A DNA stretch of 64,000 nt, from positions 26,906,070 to 26,970,069 of the forward strand of contig NC_092671.1 in NCBI RefSeq assembly GCF_964355755.1, written 5' to 3'. Below the pieces are notes generated by a model. It worked only from the letters and a program-made list of their open reading frames with translations, was not told the origin of the DNA and made no database searches. The stretch comes from Antedon mediterranea (taxonomy: Eukaryota; Echinodermata; Crinoidea; Comatulida; Antedonidae). The position numbers and the translations under genes were made by a program. Positions 1 through 12,091 of this stretch are shown piece after piece (position 1 is the stretch's first letter; each line of letters starts with the position of its first letter).

Positions 1-1061
1 AAGCCACCCAATTCTTTTGCTAGATAACTTGCGTTTTTGTTATCATTATATATTTTAGTGATAGTGTTTAACAATTTAACAGAATCAGTAGGATGCATAC
101 CGTCAAATAAATTCATGTAGTGAGTATTTGGTAACTCGTAGATGGGTCGGTGTTGAGTAGTTACAACAACTCTTAGCTCACCATACTCGTCATTACCGGG
201 ATGTAGTAGGCGCATTCCATAGCTTCGACGTTTATAAAGAAATTTGTACATTTCTTTTTGTACATCGTCAAATATAATCACTGGTCTACTCGATCTTCTT
301 TTAAAAGCCTTTTTAAGCTGACAAAATGTCGTTAATACCTCTTCTTCTCCAATGTCGTTGCTGTAAGTTATTTCATCAGCACCCTTTCCTTCTAATCTGC
401 CAATGATGTATTCTATTGAATGCTGAAGTTCAGTCATAGATTCCGCATTTAATCTGATTACATCAACAGGAGGGAGAAATGAAGAATTAAAAAACAAAGG
501 GAAATGAGTGTGAAACCAATCAGACCATGTCCCGTTATTGTTAGTGTATACATGCTGACCAAACTGTCTGGCAAGCTCTGATTTCCCAGAACCAGGTCCA
601 CCACTAATTACCACATGGATTTCTGTGTGTCTATACATTGATGATAAATGATCGAACTTCTTGACAATATGCTTCACATCCCAGGATCGCTCGTATGAGT
701 CATGTGACAACTTATCTTTCAATACGAGTAAATTCCTGGAATATCCAATGTCACTGAAATTCGGTTTCATTAAATATAAACCTGCCAAAGTTGTGATAAA
801 TAGGCCTATCGGCAACATATTATAATCATATTCAACGCTAAACAACCAGATCCTCCACAGATATTTCAGAAATGTCTTGCCTCCGACTAATTCGCCAATA
901 AGGCTTTTAACAAATTTATATTTTGTATCTGTGCTCTCAGTTTTCTTCCCTGACATTATATTTGACTTGCCACTGCTCTGGGATGTTTTGTTTTTCGTTG
1001 TTTGAGATCTGCCATGTTGTTGTCGACCAGTGGTTCCACTTTGTGATCGTGTAAAAAACAT
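1..1061 (-). CDS. NB-ARC-like P-loop ATPase, 3' end outside window
   Basis: The frame is open from an ATG at 1061 to the window edge (353 codons, no stop), with an in-frame TAA 60 bases upstream of the ATG. Residues ~152-159 are a Walker A loop (GGPGSGKS), ~261-268 a Walker B (VIIFDDVQ), and ~297-303 a sensor-like strand (RVVVTTQ). The last visible residues (AKELGG) sit where NB-ARC proteins have the GLPL motif. Before the P-loop are a Ser/Lys/Gln-rich N-terminus and one hydrophobic stretch (~85-105, LPIGLFITTLAGLYLM) that could be a membrane segment. This order fits STAND/NB-ARC ATPases, which act as signalling or innate-immunity switches. The recognition repeats that would identify the partner lie outside the window. 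An upstream exon cannot be excluded. NACHT or a generic AAA-like ATPase are alternatives. Confidence 0.72.
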   Translation of the reverse strand, partial: MFFTRSQSGTTGRQQHGRSQTTKNKTSQSSGKSNIMSGKKTESTDTKYKFVKSLIGELVGGKTFLKYLWRIWLFSVEYDYNMLPIGLFITTLAGLYLMKPNFSDIGYSRNLLVLKDKLSHDSYERSWDVKHIVKKFDHLSSMYRHTEIHVVISGGPGSGKSELARQFGQHVYTNNNGTWSDWFHTHFPLFFNSSFLPPVDVIRLNAESMTELQHSIEYIIGRLEGKGADEITYSNDIGEEEVLTTFCQLKKAFKRRSSRPVIIFDDVQKEMYKFLYKRRSYGMRLLHPGNDEYGELRVVVTTQHRPIYELPNTHYMNLFDGMHPTDSVKLLNTITKIYNDNKNASYLAKELGG

Positions 1062-1655
1062 TTCAGAGTAGTTGATAGAGCTTATGGCAATGAAGCTTCT
1101 GGTGGATTTTCTTTAGTCGACTGCGAAATGTTTTTTAGTAGGCCGCTAAGCATTACTCTGAAGATCCCTGGGTTTGGGTATTCCTGCGGAGGACTAACTT
1201 CCGCTACTGCTAGTTCGTGTTGTTCAGTTCCTACCGACTTGCTTTCTTTGTCTCCCAATTCGATAGCGTTGTATGCAATTCAATAATGCATGACGTATTT
1301 ATTACAATACATTTTCTTGTTAAATTCAATATTGATGAAAGGACATATTATTCCGACTGAGTTAGGTAACACGATTTCAAACAAACTCTATTCAACCGAT
1401 TTTAAACCGTTTAGGCCTAAATTACTAGGATATACAGGTATACAGGTACCTATAGTACACTGTACAGTAAACGGCAAGTACTGTATTTCGTATTTATTGC
1501 CCCGCTTTGAATCATGATCTACATTTTTAGAGCATTTTGATACAATTTTTATTGCATTTATCAACAAATAGGGATACTATGTTCAATATGGTTCAATAGA
1601 ACATAAACCCAGTCATATGAATTGTGTGACCAGGGAGTTGTTAATTAGACATTCC
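1062..1655. other. upstream intergenic DNA
   Basis: Holds the presumed 5' flank of the minus-strand ATPase gene. Short open frames here (for example 1290-1517) show no recognisable motif or splice context. I see no repeat or RNA gene. Confidence 0.4.
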
Positions 1656-1659
1656 ACCA

Positions 1660-1860
1660 GGGTGCTGGTCAACCCGTACCCAAACCAACCCGCAACTTGG
1701 CTAACCCTTACCCCCAAATAATTGGTGAACTCGTACCCACTTTGGCTAACCCGTACCCAAACCAACCCGTACCCATACCAACTCGCACCCAATTATTTGG
1801 CCAAGTATTTGGCTTACTCGTACCCATTATTTGGCTTACTCGTACCCATTTGTTGGCTTT
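1660..1860. repeat. degenerate tandem repeat, unit about 15-17 bp
   Basis: Variants of a unit built on AACCCGTACCCA / TTGGCTAACTCGTACCC recur about a dozen times, with unit length drifting between about 12 and 30 bases. All three forward frames stay open through it, giving repetitive NPYP-like peptides. That is expected of a repeat and is not evidence of a gene. Confidence 0.75.
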
Positions 1861-2481
1861 TTCACACGGATCACTCATTATTTTATTGCAAATTTGTATT
1901 CACATATTTATCATTCGTATCACAGTAGGCCTATATTATTATTATTACTTTATGAATCATCTATTTATTTTCATAGGGCATCACAGTATATTACGGTACT
2001 TTATGAATTATCTTTTTTTTTTTATAGGGCCTGAATGTTGAACTGTAACGAAAACAAACTTACACAAATTTTTCAAAAATTCAGATATTTTTAATTGTTA
2101 AATTAATACCAAAAACAAATAAATATATATAAATAGAAAAGCAAAAGTACTGTATAGCCTAATTACTTTAAACACTAGGCCTATATACTGACAGAGGCAT
2201 ACATAATAATTAACAATTAAACATATTTTTCAGCTGTCTAATATAGGCTGTTAGGCCTATGTTAAAAAAAAATAAGAAAAATACAAAAACATTTTTATTA
2301 CCAAATATATGTATAGCCTATATACATTATTTGAATTATGTAAATACAATTTAATGCCAAAAACACATTTTTTAAAAATACAAAAACACATTTTTAAGTT
2401 CAGATAATCTTGAAATTACTACCGGTACCAAATATATTATATATGGCTAGGCCCTATATAATTAAATTATTATATATTAAA
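1861..2481. other. AT-rich intergenic DNA
   Basis: Very AT-rich, with several TAGGCCTA octamers and short homopolymer runs. No gene, RNA or clear repeat boundary seen. Confidence 0.4.
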
Positions 2482-3380
2482 CTAGAGGGTACTCCGAGAG
2501 TACAAACCTCCGCCTACTGTAGAATTCCCCTACATAAAATGTCCCCGAAATATATATATATATATACATTGGACAGAAATTCCTATCCCTAGTAGACAAA
2601 CATTTTCCAAAAGATAACAAACTAAGAAAAATCTTCAACCGAAACACTATCAAGATTAGCTACAGTTGTATGAACAATATGAAACAGATAATAGACAGTC
2701 ACAACAAGAGAATACTCAACCAGCCCGAAACAACATCCGTGGAAAACACGCAAGAAAACAAAACATGCAACTGCCGACAGAAAAACACATGCCCGCTAAG
2801 CGGAAATTGCTTACAATCATCTGTAATATACCAAGCCACAGTTACACGCAAAGACAAATCCACCTCGGAAACTTATATCGGACTAACTAATCGGTTTTGA
2901 CTGAATAAAATAAAAAATAAAAATAAAAAATAAAATAAAAATTTTGTTTTGTGTAAATACGCTAACTGCACACTACAAAGTTGTGAATGAGAGTTTAGTA
3001 TAATGGTTATGTATCCAGCCTCTCGCAGTTGAGTTGGTTCAAGTCCCGTTGACTTTTTTTCATTTTTTTGTGGACCTTGATCTTTGACCTTGACCTTTCA
3101 AAATGTAAACAACATTATATGATGAGTCATTTATCATTGTGGCTAAGTTTGGTGAGAATCGGATAAAAACGTTGGTCTATAGGCAATAAAATAGTTTTTT
3201 GTGACCTTGACCTATGACCTTTTTCCCTCACAATCGAACTCGTCCAAGCTGTTGGGGCATAGATCATTGTGGCCAAATTTGGTGAGAACCGGATGAAAAC
3301 TGTGGCATCAAGGCTGTTCACAGACATATACACACACAAACATGCAGGGGTGAAAACATAACCTCCTTGGCGGAGGTAAT
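2482..3380 (+). mobile_element. tRNA-headed SINE-like element, copy 1 (interrupted)
   Basis: Matches a second copy at 17258-17850 along most of its length. It opens with a small hairpin (GTACTC-CGA-GAGTAC) followed by ACCTCCGCC. Around 2990-3050 is a tRNA-like module: a box-A-like AGTATAATGGTTA and a box-B-like GGTTCAAGTCCC. A body rich in TGACCTTGACC-type motifs follows, and the element ends in ACCTCC-TTGGC-GGAGGT. Compared with copy 2, this copy carries extra DNA at about 2571-2900 (a Penelope-like fragment) at an AT microsatellite. Calling it a SINE rests on the Pol III-type boxes and repetition; retroposition was not tested. Confidence 0.65.
2571..2895 (+). pseudogene. Penelope-like retroelement fragment
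   Basis: One frame reads through typical Penelope-like element sequence: a linker around IFNRNTIKISYSCMNNMKQI, a Cys-rich stretch (CNCRQKNTCPLSGNCL), then YQATV...ETYIGLT, the start of a GIY-YIG endonuclease domain. It stops right after IGLTNRF, so the catalytic remainder of the nuclease and all upstream reverse transcriptase are missing. The fragment lies inside the SINE-like element. Family assignment is from memory of the conserved linker and GIY-YIG start. Confidence 0.7.
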
Positions 3381-3420
3381 TATGGATACACAAAGTAATT
3401 TAATACTAAAAACAAAGTTT

Positions 3421-3906
3421 AACAAGGCCATACAGATGGCTGCAGTCGCGTGCTCAAGTTAGTGTTTACCGACCGACCGACTAACCAACCGACCGACCGA
3501 CCGACCGAAATTGCTGAACATATTTAAAAATGTTGAAAATGTTTAAAAATATTTATATTTTTTTAATTTACACGTGCGTAGCCTCGTGCTTGTGCTCGTC
3601 TAACGTAATTTCGTGTTGAAAAGTGAATCAAATAATATGATGATATTATTAAAGAAAGGTTGTAAAACAGAAATTGGGCAAAAATAGTCCATATTAACAT
3701 TTAACGCGCAGTGTGCGTGCAAAATCTGCGCACTCATGGCATTTTTGTAAAGCTTAAAATTGCCTAAAACGTAGGCCTACTCTTATTTCATCGAAAATAA
3801 ATTGACATTTTTGAAAATTTTAAGCGCGCGCACGCATGCGTTACATGCGCTACGCACGTAATTGTATTGCCATATGATGATTTATGCCCTGAAATTTATG
3901 AGTACC
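3421..3906 (-). repeat. GGTC-satellite-bearing interspersed repeat, copy 1
   Basis: Carries GCAGTCGCGTGCTCAAG, then a (CCGA)n run, then a long body with CG-rich alternating tracts (GCGCGCGCACGCATGCG) and ends near TTTATGAGTACC. The same body recurs at 30046-30807 (opposite orientation) and 37660-38185. End fragments recur at 35787-35871, 53205-53280 and 63172-63287. No coding frame of note. Confidence 0.7.
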
Positions 3907-4365
3907 TGTTACGGGCTTCGCATGAGTCCAAGCGATTTTTCTTATGTGGTCAGATAGGAGAAACGTCCGAGCGGTTTATATAAAGTTATCAGACAAAGAT
4001 GAACATCAAAAATGCAGTAAAGTTAAAGTAAAAGCATATTTCTTTAATGAACAGGCCCTCTTGCTGACCTGTGTCTGTTAACCTTCATACCAAAACTAAA
4101 ACTAAACTTAAAACATATCATCTTAACTACTGTATTTAAAAAACCCACCCTGACTTTTGATTGGCCAACTATATTCCAAGTAGTTTGATAAGTTAGCCTT
4201 TTAAAAAAATTGAGACAAAATTACTGTTAACTTTGTCTGGGGCTTTTTTCTAGGCCACATGGTACCATATGATATGTGTAACTGTAAGAGGAGTAACTAA
4301 AGGTTACTGGATAATAACCTCTATAGTATGAGTTATTATCACAGTACCAAATTGTTTCAACGTAC

Positions 4366-6640
4366 CTGTTTTCGTCGTTAAGTTTCCCTTCTGAAATTAA
4401 TGTCATCTGCATTGAAACCGTGACTGCCATCGCTTCTACATAGAGCAGAGATACCAGTTTGTACAGACCAAGGCGACATGCTTCGGAAAGAGGTTAAAAT
4501 AGATTTAAAACAATAATAAACAGAGAGATGAAGGTCGCATGAAGGGGAAAATGTCAATCAAGAATCATGAATTCGCCGCGTGTGATGCTTATAGTGGAAT
4601 AATTACCGTACTCCACTTCAAAATGATAAATTCTAAAACATATTTATGAAGTGCATTAAGAAACATAAGATTATTCAAGTATTTCATACCTATACTTTCT
4701 CTTGATGCCACGATGCCAGCCTTCGGTGTCGTTGTTTGGTCGTGTTGCCATTCCATACACACTCCATTTGGTTGGGTTCCAGAAGTCATGGAAAATCCAT
4801 TGGTGTTCTACATACTGAATAAGCCGTTGTAGTTGAGGTGTTTTTTGCTTTCCGAGATAGTCTGAGAAGATAGAACGGAATATACCATCCGGTATAAATA
4901 TCTTGAATGAGAGTGAAACTTAACTCGCCTGCGTCGCAAACCTCACAACAATGTTGAAACATGAAATAACGTTCAAAGTATTCAAACGTTATGACTTGTA
5001 TATTAACATGACGTTTATTTAATGTATCCTTACCTCAAAACACAAGTCATGGGGATGTTTCGGTCGTAATTTCTCCCGTTTTCTGTTTGCAGTTCTCACA
5101 AGCGTGTGCACGTTAGGACGCGATCCTTCTGGATTATTTATGTCGCAGTGGTAAGTCATGACGTCTTCCACAATTTGTAATGCTGAGTCTTTTAGGCGTT
5201 GGACTGTCACTTGCTTGACCTATACAAACAAAAGATACATTAGTGGGGTTTTTTTTAATCCAAGACCAAAAGAAGACGTCAGTTGACCATTGTGCCTTAC
5301 CTTGGTTTTAATGTCTATGGCCGTGCCGTTTCCTGGTCGGGCTCCATGCGAATGAGGCAATTTACCAATGTTGAATATTATTATTTCCTTTTTGGACCAC
5401 GGTTGCCGGGCATCTAACAGCACAACTGCGAACACTGCACCACCAGTATGTCACATTTTTGCGCTTTCTCTGAATTTAAGATAAACACAAAATTATGTAT
5501 AATAGGCCTAAATAATGTAAGCCTATTTTAAAACACTTGGGTTATTTACAAAAAAAATGAAACTATATTGCGTAAGTATTTAAATAACTTGCTGATTATT
5601 TTGTACAAATTCAATGGTTATAATAAAAAAAAATGAGGACGATAATGACGATGATTAATGATAATAGGTTACAAAATTTACCATAATTGTATGCATATCT
5701 GCGATTGTCTGTGAGCATGTCCTTGCCACGTTGTGTTCCACCACATACAACAAAATACACAATTGGCGCATCATCTACTGTTAGGCCTATATCGTCCTCC
5801 ATTACTTCTCTATCTTCTATTGAGCTGAAATGCGAAACATTTGGTTGAGATCAATATAGATACGTAGGTTTGTTGTGTTATCAATTGAGCAGATGAAGAA
5901 TATTGAAAATATTTTAGGATTTAATTGGTAATTTACATGGATCAAATCATGGAAAGTCTTAGATCTAATTACATTCTTTTTCCTCAGCGTTTATAGTGTA
6001 GAAATTTTATGTATGGTTTAGTTGAATCTGGAAAGAATAAGATTGAAATCTCACTCTCTTTTTGAGTTAATGTGGATTGAAAAAATAGGGCCAACAAACC
6101 CAGGACAAAGTCAGCCTGTTACGGCGGTTAAGGAAGTTATGTACTTACTCTTCAAGATGATTATCAGGAATAGGTACCGGTACATGGCATCCCGGTCTTG
6201 ATTCAGGTTCTCGTCATTATTGTCCAAGACATCGGCTGGCCTGATTTCTTGCAATTCATCCTGTAATTACAGTAAAAAACGAAACCAAAAAAAATACGTG
6301 GAATTTAAATTAATGTTATTAAAAAAAATATTGAGCGCTTTCGAGAATTTTAATTGGCGGTTATTGAAAAATGATGAAATGTATTCAAGTTTGAATTTGA
6401 ATAAAAGCAATCATTAGGCCTAATACAAATTATTGGTAATTGAGTAGGTATGGAAAAGGCCAACGATTTTGCAACATACCGGCACCACATTGTCCATTTC
6501 TTCAGATGGAGCTGGTACTTAAGAAGAGGCATTTGGAATTCTGGGGATTAGTGTTACGCTGTTGCCATTTGGTTCAGCCGATGTGACTGGTAAGTCTGAA
6601 AGAACTGCAGCTTTTAGTCGTCTTGGAACACTGTGGACAC
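4366..6640 (-). pseudogene. FLYWCH zinc finger / MULE transposase-derived locus, broken
   Basis: Five consecutive minus-strand exon-like blocks have good splice signals: 5824-5682, 5469-5301, 5219-5034, 4861-4690 and 4480-4366. The first two carry a FLYWCH-type zinc finger (VCGGTQRGKDMLTDNRRYAY, then TYWWCSVRSCAV, then PHSHG). The third reads LQIVEDVMTYHCD...NRKREKLRPKHP and the fourth FHDFWNPTKWSVYGM...NNDTEGWH, both typical of FLYWCH/MULE proteins. The fifth resembles their C-terminus (LYKLVSLLYVEAM). The zinc-finger block changes frame near 5370: the TYWWC frame hits a stop while PHSHG is in another frame. The phase between the first two blocks also does not match. Nothing resembling the catalytic transposase core lies between 5034 and 4861. 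Two more blocks at about 6640-6480 (with an in-frame TAA) and 6258-6150 may be its 5' exons. Confidence 0.62.
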
Positions 6641-6659
6641 ATCCAGTCAAATATCACAT

Positions 6660-9600
6660 TTCTTCGCAAACAGGAGTTATAAAACGCACGGGTAATACCT
6701 TTACAAAATAAACGGTAACAAAATAAACAATTAATTCCATATTTAAATGTTTATAATTTGTGTCATAATGATAATGCATTTTCAATTTTCATTATCTAAG
6801 AAATAGATAATCTTTTGAAACCCTGGAACATTTTAAGAATCATATCAAAATACCAATGACAGATTCTAAAAGTGTATAAAAAACTTAGCTTGGCCAGTAA
6901 TTTCTAGCCGTTTAAATATTTAAATGCATATTACTGTATTAAGAGTGCTTGTCGACCAAAACAGGTGGGTGTGGGACAGCATTTTTTGGCATGAACAAAG
7001 CATAGAAGTAAAGTACATTACTTTATTTATCTTTGACTGATTGATTTACTTTATTAACTAGAGTCACACAGATACAGACAGATACATATGAAAGAATTAA
7101 ACAAATCAGTACAGCAGGCTTAGAGTTAGATATCCCAAGAAGAGACTAAAAATCAAAAAGCAAAAAAAAACCACAAAAAATACTAAGATTTAAAATGTTT
7201 AAAATTTGTATAAAAATGGTTTTTAGACAAATTAAAAATACAATGATTTTAGTGTATGCTTAAGAGTAGTTATGTTGGACGATTTTTTGATACAAAGAGG
7301 AATATTGTTCCAGGCTTTAATAGCGTTAAAATAAAACATTTTGCTATTTGCTAGCTTAATAAATGAAAAACAAAAATTTCCTTATATAATAATAGGGCAC
7401 CCATTGATGTGATCTGCATCTGGTCATTACTTGTTATATGTAGGCCTATATTAGGCATATAGTGTTTTGTTCAATCGCATTTAGACAACAGTTTATTAAT
7501 GGACATGCGACCAACATATTAATAATATACAGCCATAACATTCCAAAGCCTGTTGTTCCCTTGTAACTTAAACATGAGTATTTTGGAGGCTGAACGGGTC
7601 TCCGTTCACTTCGGTGGCGAGTATTCAGCGGTAAAAAGCGAATATTTTAGCAATTTGTCGAATTAAATAATGTTGTCTTATCTCATAAAAAATGCATGAA
7701 AGTGGTAGAGTTTAAAACACTGAATCATCTTATATAGGTGCCATCTTCTGTCGTTTTTAATTCACTGGAATATGTAAAAAACGAACACACCTTATGTCAC
7801 TGCCGCAGCCATAGAAGTTCTGACCAATCAACGTTTCAGAAAACAATGGCAAATATATTCCAGTATATACACTAAGTCACTGCATCCAGAGGTTCTGACC
7901 AATAAACATGAATAGTTTAGAAAACAATAGAACTAGTCGCTGTTAACATACACTGATCGTGATTGCTTATTTTTTTTTTTTTAAACGGGTAATACAGTAT
8001 ATATATATAATATATAATATTATATTTAATAACATAAACATAAAAATGCATTTAAGAAAAAATGTTATTGTTTTTTTATTCTAATAGCATTATCGGTTTA
8101 AATTTTAATACATTTTCATTCCGATATAATTTTACTGATTAGGGGATCGAATTAACTGCAAAAAAAATAAACATGATGACATTGAATTGTTATCTTACAA
8201 ACCAAGTCTGCGATTGAATCCGAACTACTGATATTCTTTATTCACCTTTATTTGTTATTATGTTTGTGATATAATAATGTACTTATTGAAATTTATTCCT
8301 CTTTATTTGTTATTAGCTTTGTGATATAATAATGTACTTATTGGCATTATTACCCATGTAATCACTGTTCAATTTGGAATGACAATCCGCTTAAATGCAA
8401 CAGTCTAATCGGGAACATTTCTTGTAGATGGTGCAGATCACATTATTTAAAGTTTCCTTCTAATGTGAAATATTATTTCTTTCAGATTTTAAGTAATTGA
8501 TACATTGTTATTTGATCGTTTTACTATCGTTAACTTTTTGATTTTCAGTGTATGAGACTACATTAAATAAATATAATTCGAATGCAGCCTTGTTGATTTT
8601 TTAGACTGACGACAACAGAATAAACTTTTATTTTTAGATATTATTCTTTAGAACAAAGCCATCATTCGATGATTGACGTCTGTATATATAGTAATTTGGC
8701 TATTGTATTCCCATATAAAGACTAAAGTTGAGGTGGGGTGTTGAAGACAATACGAGGTGGGGTGTTGAAAATGAAAACAAAAATCTTATTTATATTATAC
8801 AGAAATATTAGCAAAAAATTATGTATTATCTGTTCTTGTTTTCTGTTTATAAATAGCCTATAAACTCTTAAAATACCTTGGTATGGTCTCAATAAAATAC
8901 GAATGTGCGGCGTATGTATAGAAAGCAGAAACATCATTCTTAACGCATGAGGCAAATACGATTAGTCCGTTATACATTTTTATTTCAAACCAATATACAG
9001 ATCTTTCTATTGTCAAACACTTGTAAAAGGTCTAAATACATTTAATGACCAGAATGATATAGACCTGTTGAATAATATACAGCTATTGATTGATTAACCA
9101 AATAAGAAGACAACCCCCGAAATGCAAGTTAGGATTTCAGTTAGTAGCCTACAAATCAAAACGTCGAAAATAATACAAACATGTTATATTTTTAACACTA
9201 CCAATTCGTTAGTTTATTTTACGGGTGATTGGTATAGGTAATCAAAACAGTTAATTTTTCTTAGTTTTGCATTTTTTATGCATGTAAATATAATTTGAAA
9301 CACCGTCCTAATGATTCTAAAACTTAAAATCTGTTTAAAAAAAGGGATAATAACACATTCATATTATTTGTCACAATTACGAAGGACGTTGTTATTATAT
9401 TAACAAGACCTACTACATATACTTTATTTTGTTGAAGAGTTTGATTGAGACAAAGTGTTCAACTTCTAAACTAAGACAAATTATTAAATTAGACTATTTT
9501 ATAATTAGTCGTAATAGGTTAATAATATTATTTTCACTTTTGAAAGATATGTAATAATGCTATATTGAAACAATACTACTTTATTATTATTAAATAATAG

Positions 9601-10790
9601 ATTAATAACTTATTCATAATAAAAAAAAAGTAGAATGCAGAAATCAATACAGTAGGCATGGGCCTACTTATTATATTAATTCTAAGTTAAGTCTCATCAC
9701 ACAGGATTAAGCAGCCACTGACATCTTCCATATAAAACAGCGCCCTCAATTATTAACTTGGCAAGTAAACTAGTATACCCAAATATAAAGCTGTGCTCGG
9801 CGTACGAGTCTGTACATACTTTTTAGGTTAGTTTATCGACGCAGTTTTGTTAGTGTTAATGCATGCGGATGGCCACTGAGTTAACGAACTTTATCCTCCA
9901 GTTGAGAGTGTGCTTTCCTCCACGTAAAATGGTATTACAGTCGTGTTTCAGGTATATGTTGTTAAGATCAAGATTATTTTTAATCTTTCATTTCTAGTAG
10001 TAGTACGATAAGTTATTATACCTGAAGAGGAAATACTGTACCATGCATTTTAGATTTTCTCCATGGTTGTTTAAGATAGAATAGATATTATATTAATACC
10101 CGTATGAGTGACATACATTGTCGACAGGCATTATTAGTACTTTACTTTATTGGGAGACATTTTCCTTTCCGTTACAGCAATAGAACAGCATAGTCGCTTT
10201 TCTATTAATTGTTTAGATTTAGAAAGCCTAGATTAGGCCTATTTTCTTACATTTTCGCCATGTATGGTTTTTTTTTTAGACATGTTATAGATTGCACATA
10301 TATTTTGCCTTACGTGGTATCATCCCACTTTTATTTCCATAAATATTCTTTACATATTTAGGCCTATATTTTCTCTAAACTTTTTCATTTTAATAATCTT
10401 TACATTTTACATTTTTCTGTTATAGTAACAATATTTATTTATCATCTGTTTTCAAACATATCTACTAGATTGCTCATATTTAATACATGCATATAATGTA
10501 AAAATTTCTATAAAATCATAGATAAGTGCCATTAAAGTAATTGTACGGTACGGTACTATTCTACTTATGAATAGGAGTTTCTTATTATAGCGTCGTCTCT
10601 TTAGCTTTTCACGTCATACATGTCCCATATGCTCCTCTTCCCCATCCCCAGCCACCTCGGGTCGCGATTTCATTTTTTTCGTACCGTAAGTTGGGGACCT
10701 CTAATGTGAAAGATAGCTGAACTACCGCTAAATATAACTAAGCCTAACCCTCTAAATAATCTCTCTATCACTATATAATAAAAAGAAGTT
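6660..10790. other. long gene-poor AT-rich stretch
   Basis: No open frame here shows a recognisable domain. It contains a roughly 55-bp tandem duplication near 8238-8345 (listed separately), homopolymer runs and AT microsatellite fragments at about 7995-8030. Otherwise I see nothing supportable. Confidence 0.4.
8238..8345. repeat. two-copy tandem duplication, about 55 bp
   Basis: TTTATTTGTTATTA, then GTTTGTGATATAATAATG or GCTTTGTGATATAATAATG, then TACTTATTG occurs twice back to back with a few differences. Confidence 0.7.
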
Positions 10791-10859
10791 GCTTTTGAGA
10801 TTCGAACCCTATATCGAAATGTAAAGTCCATAGTCTAATCCACTCGACTACACAAAAGC
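10791..10859 (-). tRNA. tRNA-like sequence, degenerate
   Basis: Read on the minus strand, the outer 7 bases GCTTTTG pair perfectly with the closing CAAAAGC. Inside are a box A-like TAGTCGAGTGG and a box B-like GGTTCGAATCT. The T-arm is about 3 bases short and the anticodon arm does not pair convincingly, so no amino acid identity is assigned. It is probably a tRNA pseudogene or SINE head. Confidence 0.35.
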
Positions 10860-12087
10860 CCCGACGGAAAGCGTTTGCATTAGCGAATTGTAGTTAGCTC
10901 AATTCTTACGTCACACCCTATGGATATGACTAATGAATATTCATGTTTATTTAGTGACGTTTCATGATGTACGAAAATAAATATCGCCCACGGATCACTA
11001 ACATATGGGACCAAGTCCAACAAAATACATTTAAATGTCAAACGTAATCACAGCATAGTCCCGTAATTTTTTTTCACGCTGCTGCTCTAGCCCGCTACGT
11101 CCCATTAGGACTACTCAATCAGAAGCTAAAGCAAGCAGCAGTTATAGTTCTAAAGACGACAGTTTTGCGAAAATTGAAACTCCACTATAATTTATGGATT
11201 TCCAGCTGCTAGACCCAAAAACGTCTGGGAAAAGAGTCTATTAGGACATGTCATGCTAAAATTACAAATCCCAAAGCATTTCTGGTATTTATGAGTCCCA
11301 TTTGACTGTAATACTGACTTTTGACTGTAATTCACTGTCAGATATTTATTGAATTATTATCGTAACAGTCCATTAAAGTTTGTGTTTGTAATAGAATACT
11401 TCACACTTGAAATATCTAGGGTGATGAAGTGACCCCAGACTTGACCTTAGCAATAAAATTAACTAAAATGACAGAAATTGAGTATTCACTTCTGTAAAAA
11501 AAAAAAATATTTATTCACATATAAAAAGAGAAAAGAAACCCAAAAACCATTGTCTGACAGACAATTTAAGTATTTGTTGCTTTAAATTACATTTTTTCAG
11601 GTAAAATAACTATTAGGCCTATGTGACAATAAAATGACACATTCAAAAACATTTGAAATAAAAAATATTTTTCAATAAGCGAGCAGCGTTTTTTGTAAGA
11701 AATATTTCTTGTTTAACTGTACTTCACTTTCACATCTCCGATTTCTCTTGCAATGGACCCCATTGGAAATAAATTGACATGTCGATTTTATGGGTCGTCC
11801 TTGCATCCATTCACTTTGGTTTTATTAAATTTTAATATTCCAATTGTTTGTATTTTTTCTTTGTTATGTATTTTAAATTTATTGTTGAATGGATGCTAAA
11901 TGAATAAATAAAATAAATACAAGGAATAGTTTATTGAGACCGTCTTGGTCAATTGAAATAAGTATAGCCTACATTATGATTATAAAAACCGTTTAGGAAC
12001 CGATTGTGTTTTGTTGTCAGTTTCAGTAACGGTAAATAGTTTACATGTGCATTTGTATTTTGTTAGTACCATATTGGCACATGTGTC
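10860..12087. other. intergenic DNA before the Gypsy insertion
   Basis: AT-rich, with no gene, RNA or repeat boundary that I can support. The last four bases before the retrotransposon belong to its target-site duplication. Confidence 0.4.
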
Positions 12088-12091
12088 ATGT
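12088..12091. repeat. target-site duplication (left)
   Basis: ATGT immediately left of the element, repeated at 17107-17110 immediately right of it. Four bases is normal for Ty3/Gypsy integration. Confidence 0.75.

Noticed and set aside
1697-2041. Overlapping frames rich in NPYP and TRTH
   Set aside because: All forward frames are open because of the tandem repeat; codon content follows the repeat.
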